DNA of 64,000 nt, from positions 54,962,609 through 55,026,608 of the forward strand of contig CP136066.1 in assembly GCA_032622095.1 (NCBI GenBank), read 5' to 3'. Source of the stretch: Siphonodentalium dalli (taxonomy: Eukaryota > Mollusca > Scaphopoda > Gadilida > Siphonodentaliidae). The notes below the pieces were generated by a model that saw nothing but the letters and a program-made list of their open reading frames with translations, was not told the DNA's origin and did not search any database. The position numbers and the translations under genes are program-made. Below, piece by piece: positions 33,168-45,530 of the stretch. The first letter of the stretch is position 1, and the number at the start of each line of letters is the position of its first letter.

Positions 33168-34060
33168 AGTATGACTCTGCGAGATATAATGGCACGTTTT
33201 AAGAGTGAAACTGGAACTCCCCGTCCAAGATGGCCGTCAAACTGGCAACTGGAAGTGGAATATTTTACGTTTTTCACTAATATCTTCAAGATCAGTTTCT
33301 TCTGTATGGAACTGGTTCGGAAATGTGACTTTATTTTGTATTGTTCATGTTAACTGATCAATGGGGCAATGCAATATGCCATTCGTTGGATCCCAGCCCC
33401 CTTGAAGGCTTCCGAGTTCCGATCCCTCAATAATTCCATTTTACAGAACGCAGTATGAAACTGGGATTCTAGTCATATTTCAACAAGAAATTAGCAGAAC
33501 TGTGCAAAGTAAGTGAGGCATACTATTAATCATGAATATTTCAACTCAATGGAACCAAAATTGTCACTTTGGCTAAAATGGAGGTCAAAATGGTGGCCAA
33601 ATATGGAAAATTGTATTGTCCCAGCGTGGCATGCAATCGCTTAATAGTTGCGGATGATGAATAAAATTGGCGGTTCTGTCGTATATTCATTGAATACTAA
33701 CATTTATGATGCATCTAGGATAAGTGTCACTATTACATTACCAAAAATATTGGAAATTTCTCTCAAAAATCGGCAAAAAATAACTTTTCAGGTTTGTACC
33801 ATTTTTTATTCGGGTTTATTGTTTTTGACCCGTCTTAGATGCGTCACACTGATGTGTTTTCAGGAAAATATACTCAAGCTGGCTTGCAAGATGTCCACCA
33901 AATTAGGTAGAAAAGTTGATATTTTCAAATATATCCCGGATATTATTCTCTGCTCTTCTGTAAATTTGGCACATTTTGATTCACTTGATTCGCTTGGCTA
34001 TTAAACATGTTACTTAATCAAATGACGACTATATATTCTATTCTGGTTGTCCCATATACA
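33168..34060. mobile_element. foldback element, left arm
   Basis: This roughly 0.9-kb arm is repeated, inverted, at 35880-36790. Landmarks in order: TCCAAGATGGCCGTCAAA, GGAACTGGTTCGGAAATGTG, AATATTTCAACTCAATGGAA, AACATGTTACTTAATCAAATG. Identity between arms is roughly 70% by eye. No convincing protein in either arm. Confidence 0.8.
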
Positions 34061-34084
34061 TATACTTGAGTTATCGTGGAAAGT

Positions 34085-35690
34085 GATAGCCACCAAAGGT
34101 CCGACTCACCATGACCATACATTGCATACAATCATATTATATATACATAAACACCACACAAATGACCATGTAGCCACTCGTGTTATACACATGCATACAT
34201 CTCACCCATGACCACACAACCACACATATGACTATACAGACATGTGTCACCGTGCAGGTACACCAGATATACTCATACACTTCACCATGACCATATAGTC
34301 ACTTCCTGTATACATATTCACCACATTCGTGATCATACAGTCACTTCTTGTATACCTGTTCGCCTCACCATTGGCCACACACTCACTCCCTGTATATATA
34401 TTTGCCACATCAATGGATATATATCCACTCAAGATATACACATACACTGCAACCGTAACCATATAGTCACTCCGGGTATACATATACACCTCACCAAATG
34501 GCCATACAACCCATTTATATATGCCAATGCCCCACACACGTGGCCATTCACACATTCCAGGCTTGAATATACTCCTCACTTAAGACAATTCAGCCACTCG
34601 CTGTATGGGTACCCATGCACAACATTCGTGGCCATACAGCCACTCCTTGTTTACCAACTCACACCACCATTGGCCATACGATCACTCATTATATACATAT
34701 TGGCCATACCCATGGCCATATAGCCAATAAATATATACAATGTACATACACACCCCACCAATGCCTATTATTGAATCACTCCAGGTATACATCGACACCT
34801 CATCATTGACCATACATACCTTCTAGATATAGCAACACAACACGCAGCACCTCACCAGTGGCAACACAGTCACTCCCTGTATACATTTTCTTCGCACCCA
34901 TGACTATATATCCACTCAAGATATACATGTACACCCCACTCATGACCATCGAGTCAAATCAGGTATACATATACACCTCACCAATGGATATACCACGACC
35001 ATCGTACACTCCAGATTTGCAAATACACCTCGCCCATGACAATTCAGCCACTCGATATATATACTCACACACCATCCATGAGCATACAGCTACTCTCTGT
35101 ATACCAATACATTCACTAATGACAATACAGTCACGGCAGAGATCATAATCGAATATACAACCATGACCACAAGGACACTTCATATATACCCACACGCCGC
35201 CAAATGCGCCAATGACCATCCAGCTATACTCCAGGTATGCATATACACTTCAACAAACATGACCGCACAGTCATTCCATGTACGCATATATACATTACAC
35301 ATAAGCATACAACCACTCACTTCATGGTCATACCGCCAACATATGTATACACATACACCCATCCATGCCAATAGTCACCCAAGGTACGCACGTATATCAC
35401 ACACATGACCATACATTTACTCTATATGCATCGTTTTCATAAACAACACACATATGACCATGCAGCTACTATCAGTATACACACACACTTCAATAACCAT
35501 GCAAACAATCATTGTACAACTATTTACCTCACATGACCATACCGTCACCCCTTATATACATATACATCTCACCATGGACACAGCACCATATCACAATATA
35601 GCAACTCCTTCGCACTCCATTCGTGACCATATAATAACTCCTGTATAACTATTCACCTCATCTATGGTCACACATTCACTCCCTGGCTGC
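34085..35690. repeat. minisatellite core, CACCATGACCATACAGTCAC
   Basis: About 1.6 kb of imperfect units (roughly 50-60 bp) combining ATGACCATACAGTCACTC with a TGTATACATATACACCTCAC segment. Units differ in length, so frames drift. The long open frames here (for example the plus-strand frame at 34244-34723) are repeat translations. It lies exactly between the two inverted arms. Confidence 0.8.
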
Positions 35691-35879
35691 CATTTTGACA
35701 TACACAATTAATATACTAAGTTGGTTTTTATGTTGAAGGGTGAGAGTATCCACATAGTATGGTTTCACTCAGTTCAGTTTAGACCTCTGCCCATATGATT
35801 TCCGTTCAAAAATATGGCCAGAATCCTAAAAGACATTTTTGGCAAAATTCCGTACTAGGGTACATCATTTAAAAAGAAT

Positions 35880-36790
35880 TTATCATGCCTCAGAAGGGAC
35901 AACGAGAATGATACATATAGTAGTCAGTGGATTAAGTAACATGGTTAATAACCAAATGAGTCACAATTTGCTACCTCTGGGGAATAGAGAATAATGTTCG
36001 GGATAAATGTAAAACAAACAAAAAAGCTATTTTTTACCAAATGTTGTTGCCATTTTGGAAGCCATCTTGATATATTTTGTTTTATAACAAATCAGCGGTT
36101 CAAATTTAAGACAGGTCAAAACAATAAACATCTTTGATACCACAGATAGTTCCATTTACTTGAATAAATGGTCCAAACACGAAAAGTTAATTTTTGCCGA
36201 TTTTGATGCCAAGTTATAGAAAAATCCAATATTTCTGGTAATGTCAGTGGTTACATTAGAAACACATAACCAATGTGCATCAGAAATGTTAGAATTTAAT
36301 GTATATAAGACAGAATAGCAAATTTTAGTCACAGACCACAGCGTGTAAGTGATTACATAGCATGCTGGGCCAATATTTACCATTTCCGAGGTTTTGGTCG
36401 CCATTTCGGCAGACATTTTCACCCCAAGTGGCAATTTTGTTTCCATTGAGTTGAAATATTCATAAGTAATTGTATGCCACACTTATTTTGCACAGTTCTG
36501 TCCATTTCTTGTTAAAATCCTAGAATCCTAACGGTGATTTTTGGTGAAATGTCATACCGAGTTCTATAAAAATCTAATTTTTCAGGGTTCGGAAGGGGCT
36601 GGCACATCATGAATGGCACATTTCATTGCTCCAATGATCCGTTAATATGAATAATACAAAAATAAAGTCACAATTCTGAACCAGTTCCGTACAGCAGAAA
36701 CTGATCTAGAAGATAATAGTGAAAAAAAACGTCAAATGTTCCACTTCTGACTGCCATTTTGACGGCCATCTTGGACGGGAGTTCCAATTT
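35880..36790. mobile_element. foldback element, right arm
   Basis: Inverted counterpart of 33168-34060. On the minus strand it reads TCCAAGATGGCCGTCAAA, GGAACTGGTTCAGAATTGTG, AATATTTCAACTCAATGGAA and ACCATGTTACTTAATCC. The outer boundary fades near 36790-36860, where TATATGGGCATTTTTCAAAA begins; an inverted copy of that word is at about 40833. Confidence 0.8.
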
Positions 36791-38944
36791 TCCCCTAAAA
36801 ATTGGCATATATGGGCATTTTTCAAAAAAAGTGGCTTATTTCTGTCCATCACCATTTTTTTTTAGAAAAGTGTATTAATAATTACATTTTTTTATTTTGA
36901 GATATAAAATGGGATGGGGTCGACTTGTTGCAGACCGTATATCATCCGCTCCTTGATATCTCTACAATCCAGAGGCTCGGAATATGGCAAAAATAGCTAA
37001 TTATGCCTGTCCCATTTTCCGAAATCCCCCCAAAAACAGACATTTTCGTATAAAATATGACCATTAAATACCACTTTGTAAGACAATTTGCATCATATGT
37101 AACATGCCTGATCATAAAATCACAAAATATGCGAAATTTTTACCAAGTCAAGTGACATAATTTAGGTCACAAAACTGTCCCACGATTGGTGGTCCCTACT
37201 GTTACCAAGAGAGAAACACATAATACAACAGTCTTGGCATTGGCGAATGAGGAAGTTCAAATTGGTTTCCAGTACTACTCATCAATACACATGGCTAAAC
37301 AACTGTTATCCGCTGGTCGGTGCAGTTAATTTGCCCGTATTTGACCGTATCATTCACCAAACAGGTGAGTACAGTGGGAGTGTGTCACTACTGTTACCCA
37401 TAGATACAGGTCTGTGTGTTTATTATTACACAAATGTTTCTCTTCTTAGTTTTGTCCAATGTGATCCCCGTGAGGCAACACATACATTTTGTTACATTCC
37501 AATGGACGACCAGTGGGAATCGCCTGTATAGACCCGAAACGTCCCTACTGTTACCGTCCCTACTGTTACCCTTTAAATTGTAACAGCAGTGAACATTTTG
37601 GTAACAGCATGGACAAAATTCAAAAATAGGCATGAGTATTTATTAGTTTGCATGTCGTAATGATTTTAACATCACCATGCTCTTGTTTCTGGCTTATAAC
37701 ATCAATATTTTCACAGATTTTACCCGTCATCCCTGTCTCATTCAGATAATGCTGGACGTGGTAACAGAGGGACATTGCGGTAACAACAGTGACAATCCAT
37801 TACACAGTTGTTATTTTTGGCAGTGAATTGACATATATTTGTATTTCCTTGCAGAACGCCATTCATTTCTGTATTCCACACACTCATTTTGGTAGAGATG
37901 TTTTCTATTATACTTGATTGAGATCCAGTAAACGAAAGTATACGTGCTCATTTGCAATGATCGAACAGTTTTCACATACATTCACTTAGGGCACATTCCC
38001 ATGCCCAACACAAACCCGTGTAAACTGTCAGATATAGACACACCCCAGGTCAAGTGGTCCTGCTAATGTGCTATAATGCTGATAGACCTGCTGATTTTCT
38101 ATGATTTCAAAAACTCACGAAATTGAATGACTGCGTTCATGCCCACGGTACATGTATGTGAAAAGTCATTTAAGTGAGGTACTCTATTTTAAATCCAAAC
38201 AAAGTATATCCATCATTCCACAGCGATTCCATTCATCTACGGAATACATGAAATATACAGAGTTTACTAGTCAGTATTTAACGAGACCGCTACTCTTGCG
38301 TAAACAAATAGCAATGAGCAAACAGTGTTAAATGGATATTAGCTATCAACATATTAGTAGTCAAAGGTCCACTACCATTGTACATGATCACCTGCCATGC
38401 TGCAGAAGTCAGAAGTTGTCTAATCTAAACCTGTCTAGTAACCAAATCAAATTTGTTATTAAAGCCAGTTACAGCAGGTGGGGTGCACGGGGTCTGCAAT
38501 TTTTTTCCGAACATTAGGCGGGGGTGGGTGGGTGGTTCAGCAGCCCGGCTGACACATTTTTTCCTGGCCCTGTAATTTTTTTGCTAGTCATTTTTCTACA
38601 AAATAATGGGACAAAAGATTTTAAGAATGCTTCTATTATGTACTTAGGTACATGTATGCACTTAACTCTTGGTATGAGGGGTTTGATTTCACCATCAGTT
38701 AATAATGATGGATGACACCAGGTGGCAATAAACAAGTCACCTTGCTAATTGTTTTCATCAAGGATCTATCAATGTACATTGACATGGAAAGGCTCAGATT
38801 TAAATAGTTTTAATACAAATTATTTATTCAACCTTATATAAATGAAAACAACACAAAAACACAAAAATGTAAACTCTTCACTGAACTCTTCAAATAAAAA
38901 TAGAATATTCTAAAAACCATAATAAAATAAAACAAAGGTGTTAA

Positions 38945-39300
38945 AAATAAACTTTGACCGATTTCAACGATATTCGGTATATGGGTCTAGGGTCACCTCT
39001 AGATGGGAGTTGCCAAATTTGAAAGATTTTTTATGAAAAATATGACCGCTGGAAGCCATCTTGGATTTTGCTCTTTGTATGACCAAATCCATTAGCACAC
39101 CTTTAAGGTCACGTTTCTCATCCAATCATCATGGATCTTCGAAGTGACCTCTAGATGGGAGCCTCCATGTTTTCTCCAAAATTGTTTTCAAACAAACATG
39201 GCCATCTTGGATTTCAAATGTCAATCCATCAGCATACCATGCAGCCCACATTTATTGGAGACTTGTTTTGAAACTTTACAGTCTTGTTGGTAAATAAAAA
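38945..39300. repeat. CAGCAGCCATCTTGG-type repeat, copy 3, inverted
   Basis: GTCACCTCTAGATGGGAGTT, GGAAGCCATCTTGGATTTTG, a second CTCTAGATGGGAGCCTCC and TGGCCATCTTGGATTTCAAA. Reverse orientation to copies 1 and 2, same as the copy at 56225. Confidence 0.78.
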
Positions 39301-39699
39301 GAAGGCATGCTTCTATAATCATGGCACGGAACATTGATCAGACAAGATCATGAAAACTGAGTAAAATAGCCATTTGATCCCTATCCCATAATCGGAAAAA
39401 AATATTGGGGGGTGGTGAGTACCCAGAGGGCGGAAAAATTAAAAAAGCGCCTGGTGTTCGGACCTTTTTTCATGACCCCTCCCCCAGTGGAATTTAAAAT
39501 AAAACGTATTTTGTTCACAGTACGACAGATGTACAATTCGTCGGACGAAGGTAATTTCATCAAATTTTGCGCAGGTTGTCAATGAACATCGTGCGAAATG
39601 TATTATTGTATTATCATGTTCAATACTATATTTAACCCTTAGAGCTCTTTCCATCAATGTATCACATTATTATAATCAATAAATTTGAAAAATGATCCA

Positions 39700-39747
39700 G
39701 GAAATATGGGTTGATACAAAAATCGGACTTGGCACTGAAAGGGTTAA
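39700..39747. mobile_element. TTAA-MITE family C right-end fragment
   Basis: ATATGGGTTGATACAAAAAT, CGGACTTGGCACTGAAAGGG, TTAA. The hairpin and left part are missing. Confidence 0.7.
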
Positions 39748-40670
39748 ACACAATGTTCATGTGTGTCTTGCTTATTATCAATTATTATCATATGCCACTA
39801 CCAGTGTGTTATCTATGTTTATAGTTAAAATTGTCACACAGTTCTGCAATAATACATCATACGAAAAATAAATCCACCGTTAAAGTCTGACAACAAATAT
39901 GAATTGCCAATATGCCATAGTTACGCTGGTGTCCTTCCTGTTACCGGAGACCAATTGCAGCGTGTATGTCATAAATTTCATCAATGGCACCTATATTTTC
40001 CCACCAGAACATTAGCTTTTAGTTATCCTATGCCTGGTCGCATACTATATTGTGTTGTTGGTCACATTTGGTATGTGTGTGTCCTTCCTGTTACTACCAG
40101 TCCTTCCTGTTACCAAATGATAGCCTAATATGCATCAGACTATCGGTTAGTAGATTTTGTTTCCAGTTGTGGTGCGCATTTGGTCCAGTTGGATCTCGTT
40201 CACTTATGGAAAGTGACATTTTGTTTTATTGTTGGAAATAATGTTTCCACAAGTATGTACATAATAAAACTGTCCCTTCTGTTACGTCAAGTGTCTCTCC
40301 TGTTACTGGCTTGTCCCATCTGTTACCGTCAAGTTTTTCTGTCATATCGAGGTTAATTTGAATTGGATTCCCTCAGCCCGATAGGATTGTGGAGTATTTA
40401 CCTTAACCTTCGGAAAAATATATGGCCATAATTAAACAGAGATGCACACCATTCCATGTCGAGAAAACTCGATACCTGGATATCGGAAATTTATGCATAT
40501 CACATATACATTATCTTAACTCGTTATACTCATCATGTTTTGGTGTTTATTTTTGCAAATTATGATTACCACACAATGTACATGTTGCGCATATGTTATT
40601 TTCCACCACTATATCACACAAAATCATATTTATATTGAAAACATTAATGGCAACAGTAGGGACACTAGGT

Positions 40671-41289
40671 GTGTGTGCATCATCATTGTACCTGATCTGG
40701 ACAGGATCTAGGTGTGATTAAGGTTGCACTTTACTATCTTCTGATCTATTGGATACCCTCAACCACGAAAAGCGGTTAAAATATGTTCTTTCGTAGAAAT
40801 ATTTTTTTTATTCTTGAATACCCAAATCGGCCACATTTTTTGAAAAATGCCCATATATATTATTATAACGGATGGTGATCGGGTAGTATGACGATAAGCT
40901 GCCAGACAGTACTGTTAAATAAAGGTCACATAATTAACCCACGTCAATCGAATCGAGGTGGCATTTTGGGACGTTGGCTTTTTTAATAAACAAAGCGTTC
41001 AAATTCTGTTTTTAAGAAGAAAGCGTTCAAATTCTGTTTTTAAGAACAAAGCGTTCAAATTACTCAAACTAAACGATGTCCTGTGTGTTCTAAAAGTCAC
41101 TCAAAAACTCAAGTATTTATCAAGAGATTATTTTGAAGATTGCTCAATTTATCATTAAGACACACACAAATATTATTTCAAAATATAAGTCGAATAGAGT
41201 TTAATCGAACTTGGCCTACGTCTTATCAAATGAGAACCACGCAACCTACAAAATAACAAGAAATCCAGTTGAATATTGCTCAAGTGGCC
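40671..41289. other. no gene; small repeat
   Basis: AACAAAGCGTTCAAATT and TCTGTTTTTAAGAA recur three times at about 40989-41060. Nothing else recognised. Confidence 0.5.
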
Positions 41290-41540
41290 ATGCAGACAAC
41301 CAAAAAACCCAGTGATTTCTAAGTCGAAAAAGGGGGATAACTGCGTCAAAAATCATCGAACCGTGACCAGATTTGAACTTGGTCTGCGTCTTCTCAATTG
41401 TGAACCAAGTACCAAATATTAAGAAAATTCTGTTGAATATTGTTCAAGTTATATCACGCGGACGCACGGACAGACGCACGGACGGACATGCTGATTTTAG
41501 TCCTCCGAAATGTTTCGGGTGACAATAATTAAGGGGCGAG
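41290..41540. repeat. ATAACTC-type modular repeat, diverged
   Basis: AAGTCGAAAAAGGGGGATAAC, GACCAGATTTGAACTTGGTC, AACCAAGTACCAAATATTAA and a GGACGCACGGACAGACGC tract preserve the module order. Divergent from the main blocks. Confidence 0.6.
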
Positions 41541-41942
41541 ATTTGTTATTCAGATTAATAGCATACAGTGCCCGCAATTGGCAGATTTCAGTTATTGTCA
41601 CAGCATGCTCAGTTAATCGAATATAATTATATTCGTTTTATTCTAAATATTGCATGGCTTATGTGCTTCGACCATATAATTTGGTTATACATTGATACAA
41701 CACAAATTTTTATATTCCAGTCGATAAACTATATATAAGGCATCTCAATACATGCATGCATATAACTATTTATAAGCTTTGAGAATGAGAAATTAAAAGG
41801 ACCTATTGTTTTTTTTAAAGGGTTGCATGACTTCAAGCTAATTGTTCGATGTATCGCGTTACCGTGATCGAACTGATATAAATATAATATATTTATGATA
41901 AATATATGTTATACTCATATAAATGAACATAATATAGGCTAC

Positions 41943-42238
41943 TTAACCCTTTGGTTGAGGAGTAGAACGACATATATGTCGTTTCAGGAAGTGTTATTTT
42001 ATGTAGACATGTGATTTATAAATGATTTGTAGTAGGAGTTATTTTGATTAATATAATGTCCCAAATGTATAAGTGCAATCGATTATGATAACACACGTTT
42101 AAAAAAATGCACATAAATTAAAACGAATTATTGGACCCTTTTGACCCGAACTTGTTAATAATTATCGCTATGACGTTGACGTTAAATCTACTCATGACGT
42201 CATGTATATGACGTTACATATACTCTCCAAAGGGTTAA
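41943..42238. mobile_element. TTAA-MITE family E
   Basis: TTAA flanks (41943, 42235), with ends CCCTTTGGTTGAGGAGTA and TACTCTCCAAAGGG. Close to each end is a palindrome, ACGACATATATGTCGT on the left and GACGTCATGTATATGACGT on the right. About 290 bp, no hairpin module of families A-C. The terminal CCC/GGG and TTAA fit the piggyBac group. Confidence 0.8.
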
Positions 42239-43590
42239 TGCCTAGAACTAAATTCCGCAGTGAGTGAAATCTATCACATCAAATTCAAAAGATTCCAAGT
42301 GTCCCGTGGTTCTACATGTATCTCCAACATGCATGGTTCGTGAAAACATTAAATGAATTAAAATTTCCACATATTAACACATATTGACATGATTTAAAAT
42401 TTCCACATAACACATATTGACATGGTAAAAAAAAATACAAATCCATATTATTTAAGTGCTAACAATGTTGTGGACATTATAAGCATGTACAAAGTGGTGG
42501 CAAATTAAGAAATCTTGTGTCCAGTCTCATGATTCGTGTGTTCAAGGTCACGGGGTAATGTCAAAAACCGTCCTATTTTTGCCTAATAAGCATTAATTTA
42601 CAATGTAGCATGCAATTTACCATATCAAAATGTGGGGTATATTGTATATATATACGAACCAAGGTTCCTGATTCCGCCAACATCTTGTTTTAGAATCACA
42701 AATAATCTATTGAATGTTGAAGTTACTATATATATATATAACTGTCGGTAGCACGTGCGTGAAATGTCTCTGACATGCATATATCATCGGCGACTCTTAT
42801 CTGCGCATGAGATGTGTGTCACATAGAGACCTAATGCACATCACACACTCTCCACATATACGTGCACTATATAGTCTCTCAGGTTACGCATGTCTTCATT
42901 GTCATATAAGCATTGTTGTAGATGGAAAATACTATAAGTTATCCACACGAGGGTAGCGTGAACTTTATACATATTAAAATGCACGCAACAGAATCGTGCA
43001 AATATTATGACCAAGCAGCTGCAAGGAGGTGGAATTTTCGCTAGAATCCAGTATAATCTGTTAGAAATAGTGTGGACATCTCTGAACGCTTATGTAAACT
43101 TACAAACATCCGCGAAGTTCACCACACCACCATTATGAAAAAAGAAAACCATAGTCAGAAATGGTAACGCTCTCAAGATCATATTATTAGCCAAATATAC
43201 AATATAACAACTTTAATGTTGTGATTGTGAAAAATCTGTATATAGGTAACGCCTATGTAGTTGATTATATGTGATATTTTTTCTAATTTCATTTGAAATA
43301 GTGGTCTGAGCTGCTAGTATAGCGCATGAAATAGCATGCAGAATAATAATCGTGCAAAAATTTGCGATCTTCGTAACATGGTTCAAGTACGAGCACGTTT
43401 CTGATCACATTTAGTATCCAATTATACGCAAATACCGAATATGTTTTAATCACATTTAGTCCACCACCTCCTATATGACAGGGTCAGATATACTTGCCAA
43501 TATACACCCTATATAGGAGGGCGTAATGCTGATCTATGAATGGCCTCAGGTAATGCACTCCTGATATGACCTCTCATAAGGATTAATAAA
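42239..43590. other. no recognisable feature
   Basis: AT-rich. A direct repeat AAATTTCCACATA...CACATATTGACATG occurs around 42361-42425. A small TATATATATA run lies at 42727. Nothing coding. Confidence 0.4.
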
Positions 43591-44040
43591 AATACATGTA
43601 TGGTTCCATGAGGGTAAATTAAAATATGGTAACACCATATGGTAATTGAAATATGGTCCGATGAGGGTAAATTAAAATATGGTCACATCACGGTTAAATA
43701 AAATATGGTCCCATGAAGGTTAATTAATATATCGTCCAATGAGGGTTAATACAAATATGGTCCCATGATGGTTAACCAAAAGTGTACCTTGATTGTTAAT
43801 TAGAATATCGTCCCATGAGGGTTAATACAAATATGGACCCATGGGGGGGGGGGGGGTAATTGAAATATGGTCCCATTAAGGTCAATTAAAATATGCTAAC
43901 TTGACTTAATTAAAGAATAAATATATGGTCCCATGCATTATGAGGGTTAATTAAAATATGGTGTCATCAGTGTTGATTAAACTATGGTCCCATGGGGTGA
44001 TATACAATATAGTCCCACGAGGGTCAATTAAAATATGTTG
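43591..44040. repeat. minisatellite AATATGGTCCCATGAGGGTT
   Basis: About 14 imperfect units of 25-40 bp built on AAAATATGGTCCCATGAGGG and TTAATT. One unit carries a poly-G run (43844-43856). Frequent small length changes. Confidence 0.85.
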
Positions 44041-44810
44041 CAACTTTCCTTAATACCATCTCTATTCATAGCTCCAATATATTCCGCATATATAGAAATG
44101 AAAAGTCAATATTTGCAAACAGCACGAAGGAGTACCGTGTGAATTGGTTAATAATTACCATCCCAATTCATTTAGAGTATAACATGCCGATATTTGTCGC
44201 GTGTAACTAAATGAAAAAGTTCACTAAACGATATAAATGACATGTTAAACACCGATACAAACAAACACCTCATGTAGGGTTCATGTTCGAATTAAATTGA
44301 TTTATACAATCGTCAAATCCCCGTGCAGTATAATAGTAGATATCATTCCGATTTATGTCACGTGAAAATAAACGAAAGATGTTCAAATAACAATGCAACA
44401 AAGCAGGTTAAAGAACAATAGAAACACATAACGCGCAGTTCAATAATGGTTAACGCTCGAATTTCCGTTAGAATGAATCGCTTTGCACTTCTTGGCATAC
44501 GAATAACAAACCATGGGTCAATCAAGCATGTCTCGAGAGACGCCCGCTGAATGAAATGATAATGTAAATGACAATAAATAAACGAAATTGAAATTCCCAA
44601 CTACACCTTTTACCAAACTCGTCCTCGGGGTCGCACTACAACTTTTGATGCTTCCCAAAAATCCCTATTTCTATAAATAAAAACCCCATGCGCCCATAGA
44701 TTACCAAGAGACTGCAGCTGGTAATACACCCGGAGGTATTGCATCGATTGATGGAGGGTCAACTTCTCGGGCGCATGCGTGCTTGTCTATATCCATCATA
44801 TATATATACA

Positions 44811-45090
44811 GGGGAATCGTGATGTGCATCGTATACAGGGAGAATGGAAATGCGCATCAAATACAGGGGGAATTGTGATGCGCAATATTCTAGTCTTTCT
44901 AGATATGGCACTCCTTCTTCCAGATGTGTTCATTTATACCATAACATCTTAATAAAAATATCTCTTTTCATATACAGGGAGAATTGTGATGCGCATCGTA
45001 TACAGGGGGAATTGTGATGGGCATCGTGTACAGGGGGAATTGTGATGCGCATCGTATACATATATGGGGAATTGTGATGCGCATCGCGTC
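44811..45090. repeat. minisatellite GGGGGAATTGTGATGCGCAT
   Basis: Units ATACAGGGGGAATTGTGATG + CGCATCGT (about 28 bp) occur three times at 44811-44885 and four times at 44975-45090. The two clusters are separated by about 90 bp of unique sequence. Confidence 0.85.
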
Positions 45091-45159
45091 GTGAACGTTA
45101 CACCCGCATCGTTGCAGTCCTGGTCCCATAACGCACAAACTGGAGGTTGCAGCCATTGT

Positions 45160-45305
45160 ATAAGCTATCTCATATACTCTATATTCAACAGAAAGTATTT
45201 GAAACAAATGAATGAAATTGAGTCAGAGATGAGTGTAAAATACACCACTGTACTCTATCGACGATGTAAAACAACATGTAATGGTAATTATAACGAAGAT
45301 AAGTA
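45160..45305. mobile_element. CTGTAC-foldback element fragment
   Basis: ATATTCAACAGAAAGTATTT, ACAAATGAATGAAATTGAGT and AGAGATGAGTGTAAAATACA match one arm of the element at 63452-63803. The ends are missing. Confidence 0.6.
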
Positions 45306-45313
45306 AATGTCAT

Positions 45314-45425
45314 TGTGTCCACTGGGTTTGATACTAAATTGATGTCCACTGGGTTTGATACTAAATTGATGTCCACTGGGTTTGATACTAAATTGATGTC
45401 CACTGGGTTTGATACTAAATTGATG
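45314..45425. repeat. 27-bp tandem repeat, about four units
   Basis: TTGATGTCCACTGGGTTTGA + TACTAAA repeated about four times with almost no difference, so a young array. Its translation gives repeated DINLVSNPV on the minus strand, which I reject as protein. Confidence 0.9.
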
Positions 45426-45530
45426 GATTTGGTTGAATGTTCAGTAATTGAATTTTTTTTAATTTGATCGAGGAATGAAATTTTATGTAAAACGAAAGGC
45501 CGATCACGATCGGCAGATGTTTAACCCATA

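Larger units (their letters stand above)
37190..40670. other. region with recurrent GTCCCTACTGTTACC word
   Basis: GTCCCTACTGTTACC or close variants occur at about 37190, 37546 and 37558 (adjacent pair), 39926, 40078, 40100, 40270, 40291 and 40310. Inverted forms lie near 37758 and 40647. Between them the sequence is not obviously repeated. No coding frame fits. Short frames at 37247-37531 (+) and 39904-40128 (+) are unrecognised. A CAGCAGCCATC-type repeat interrupts it at 38945-39300. Confidence 0.6.

Noticed and set aside
34244-34723. 159-residue His/Thr-rich frame
   Set aside because: Translation of the CATGACCATACAGTCAC minisatellite. Units have variable length and the frame drifts; no start context or domain.
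33168-36790. Polinton/Maverick or virus-derived element
   Set aside because: Long inverted arms suggested it, but there is no polymerase, integrase, ATPase or capsid-like frame, and the core is minisatellite.
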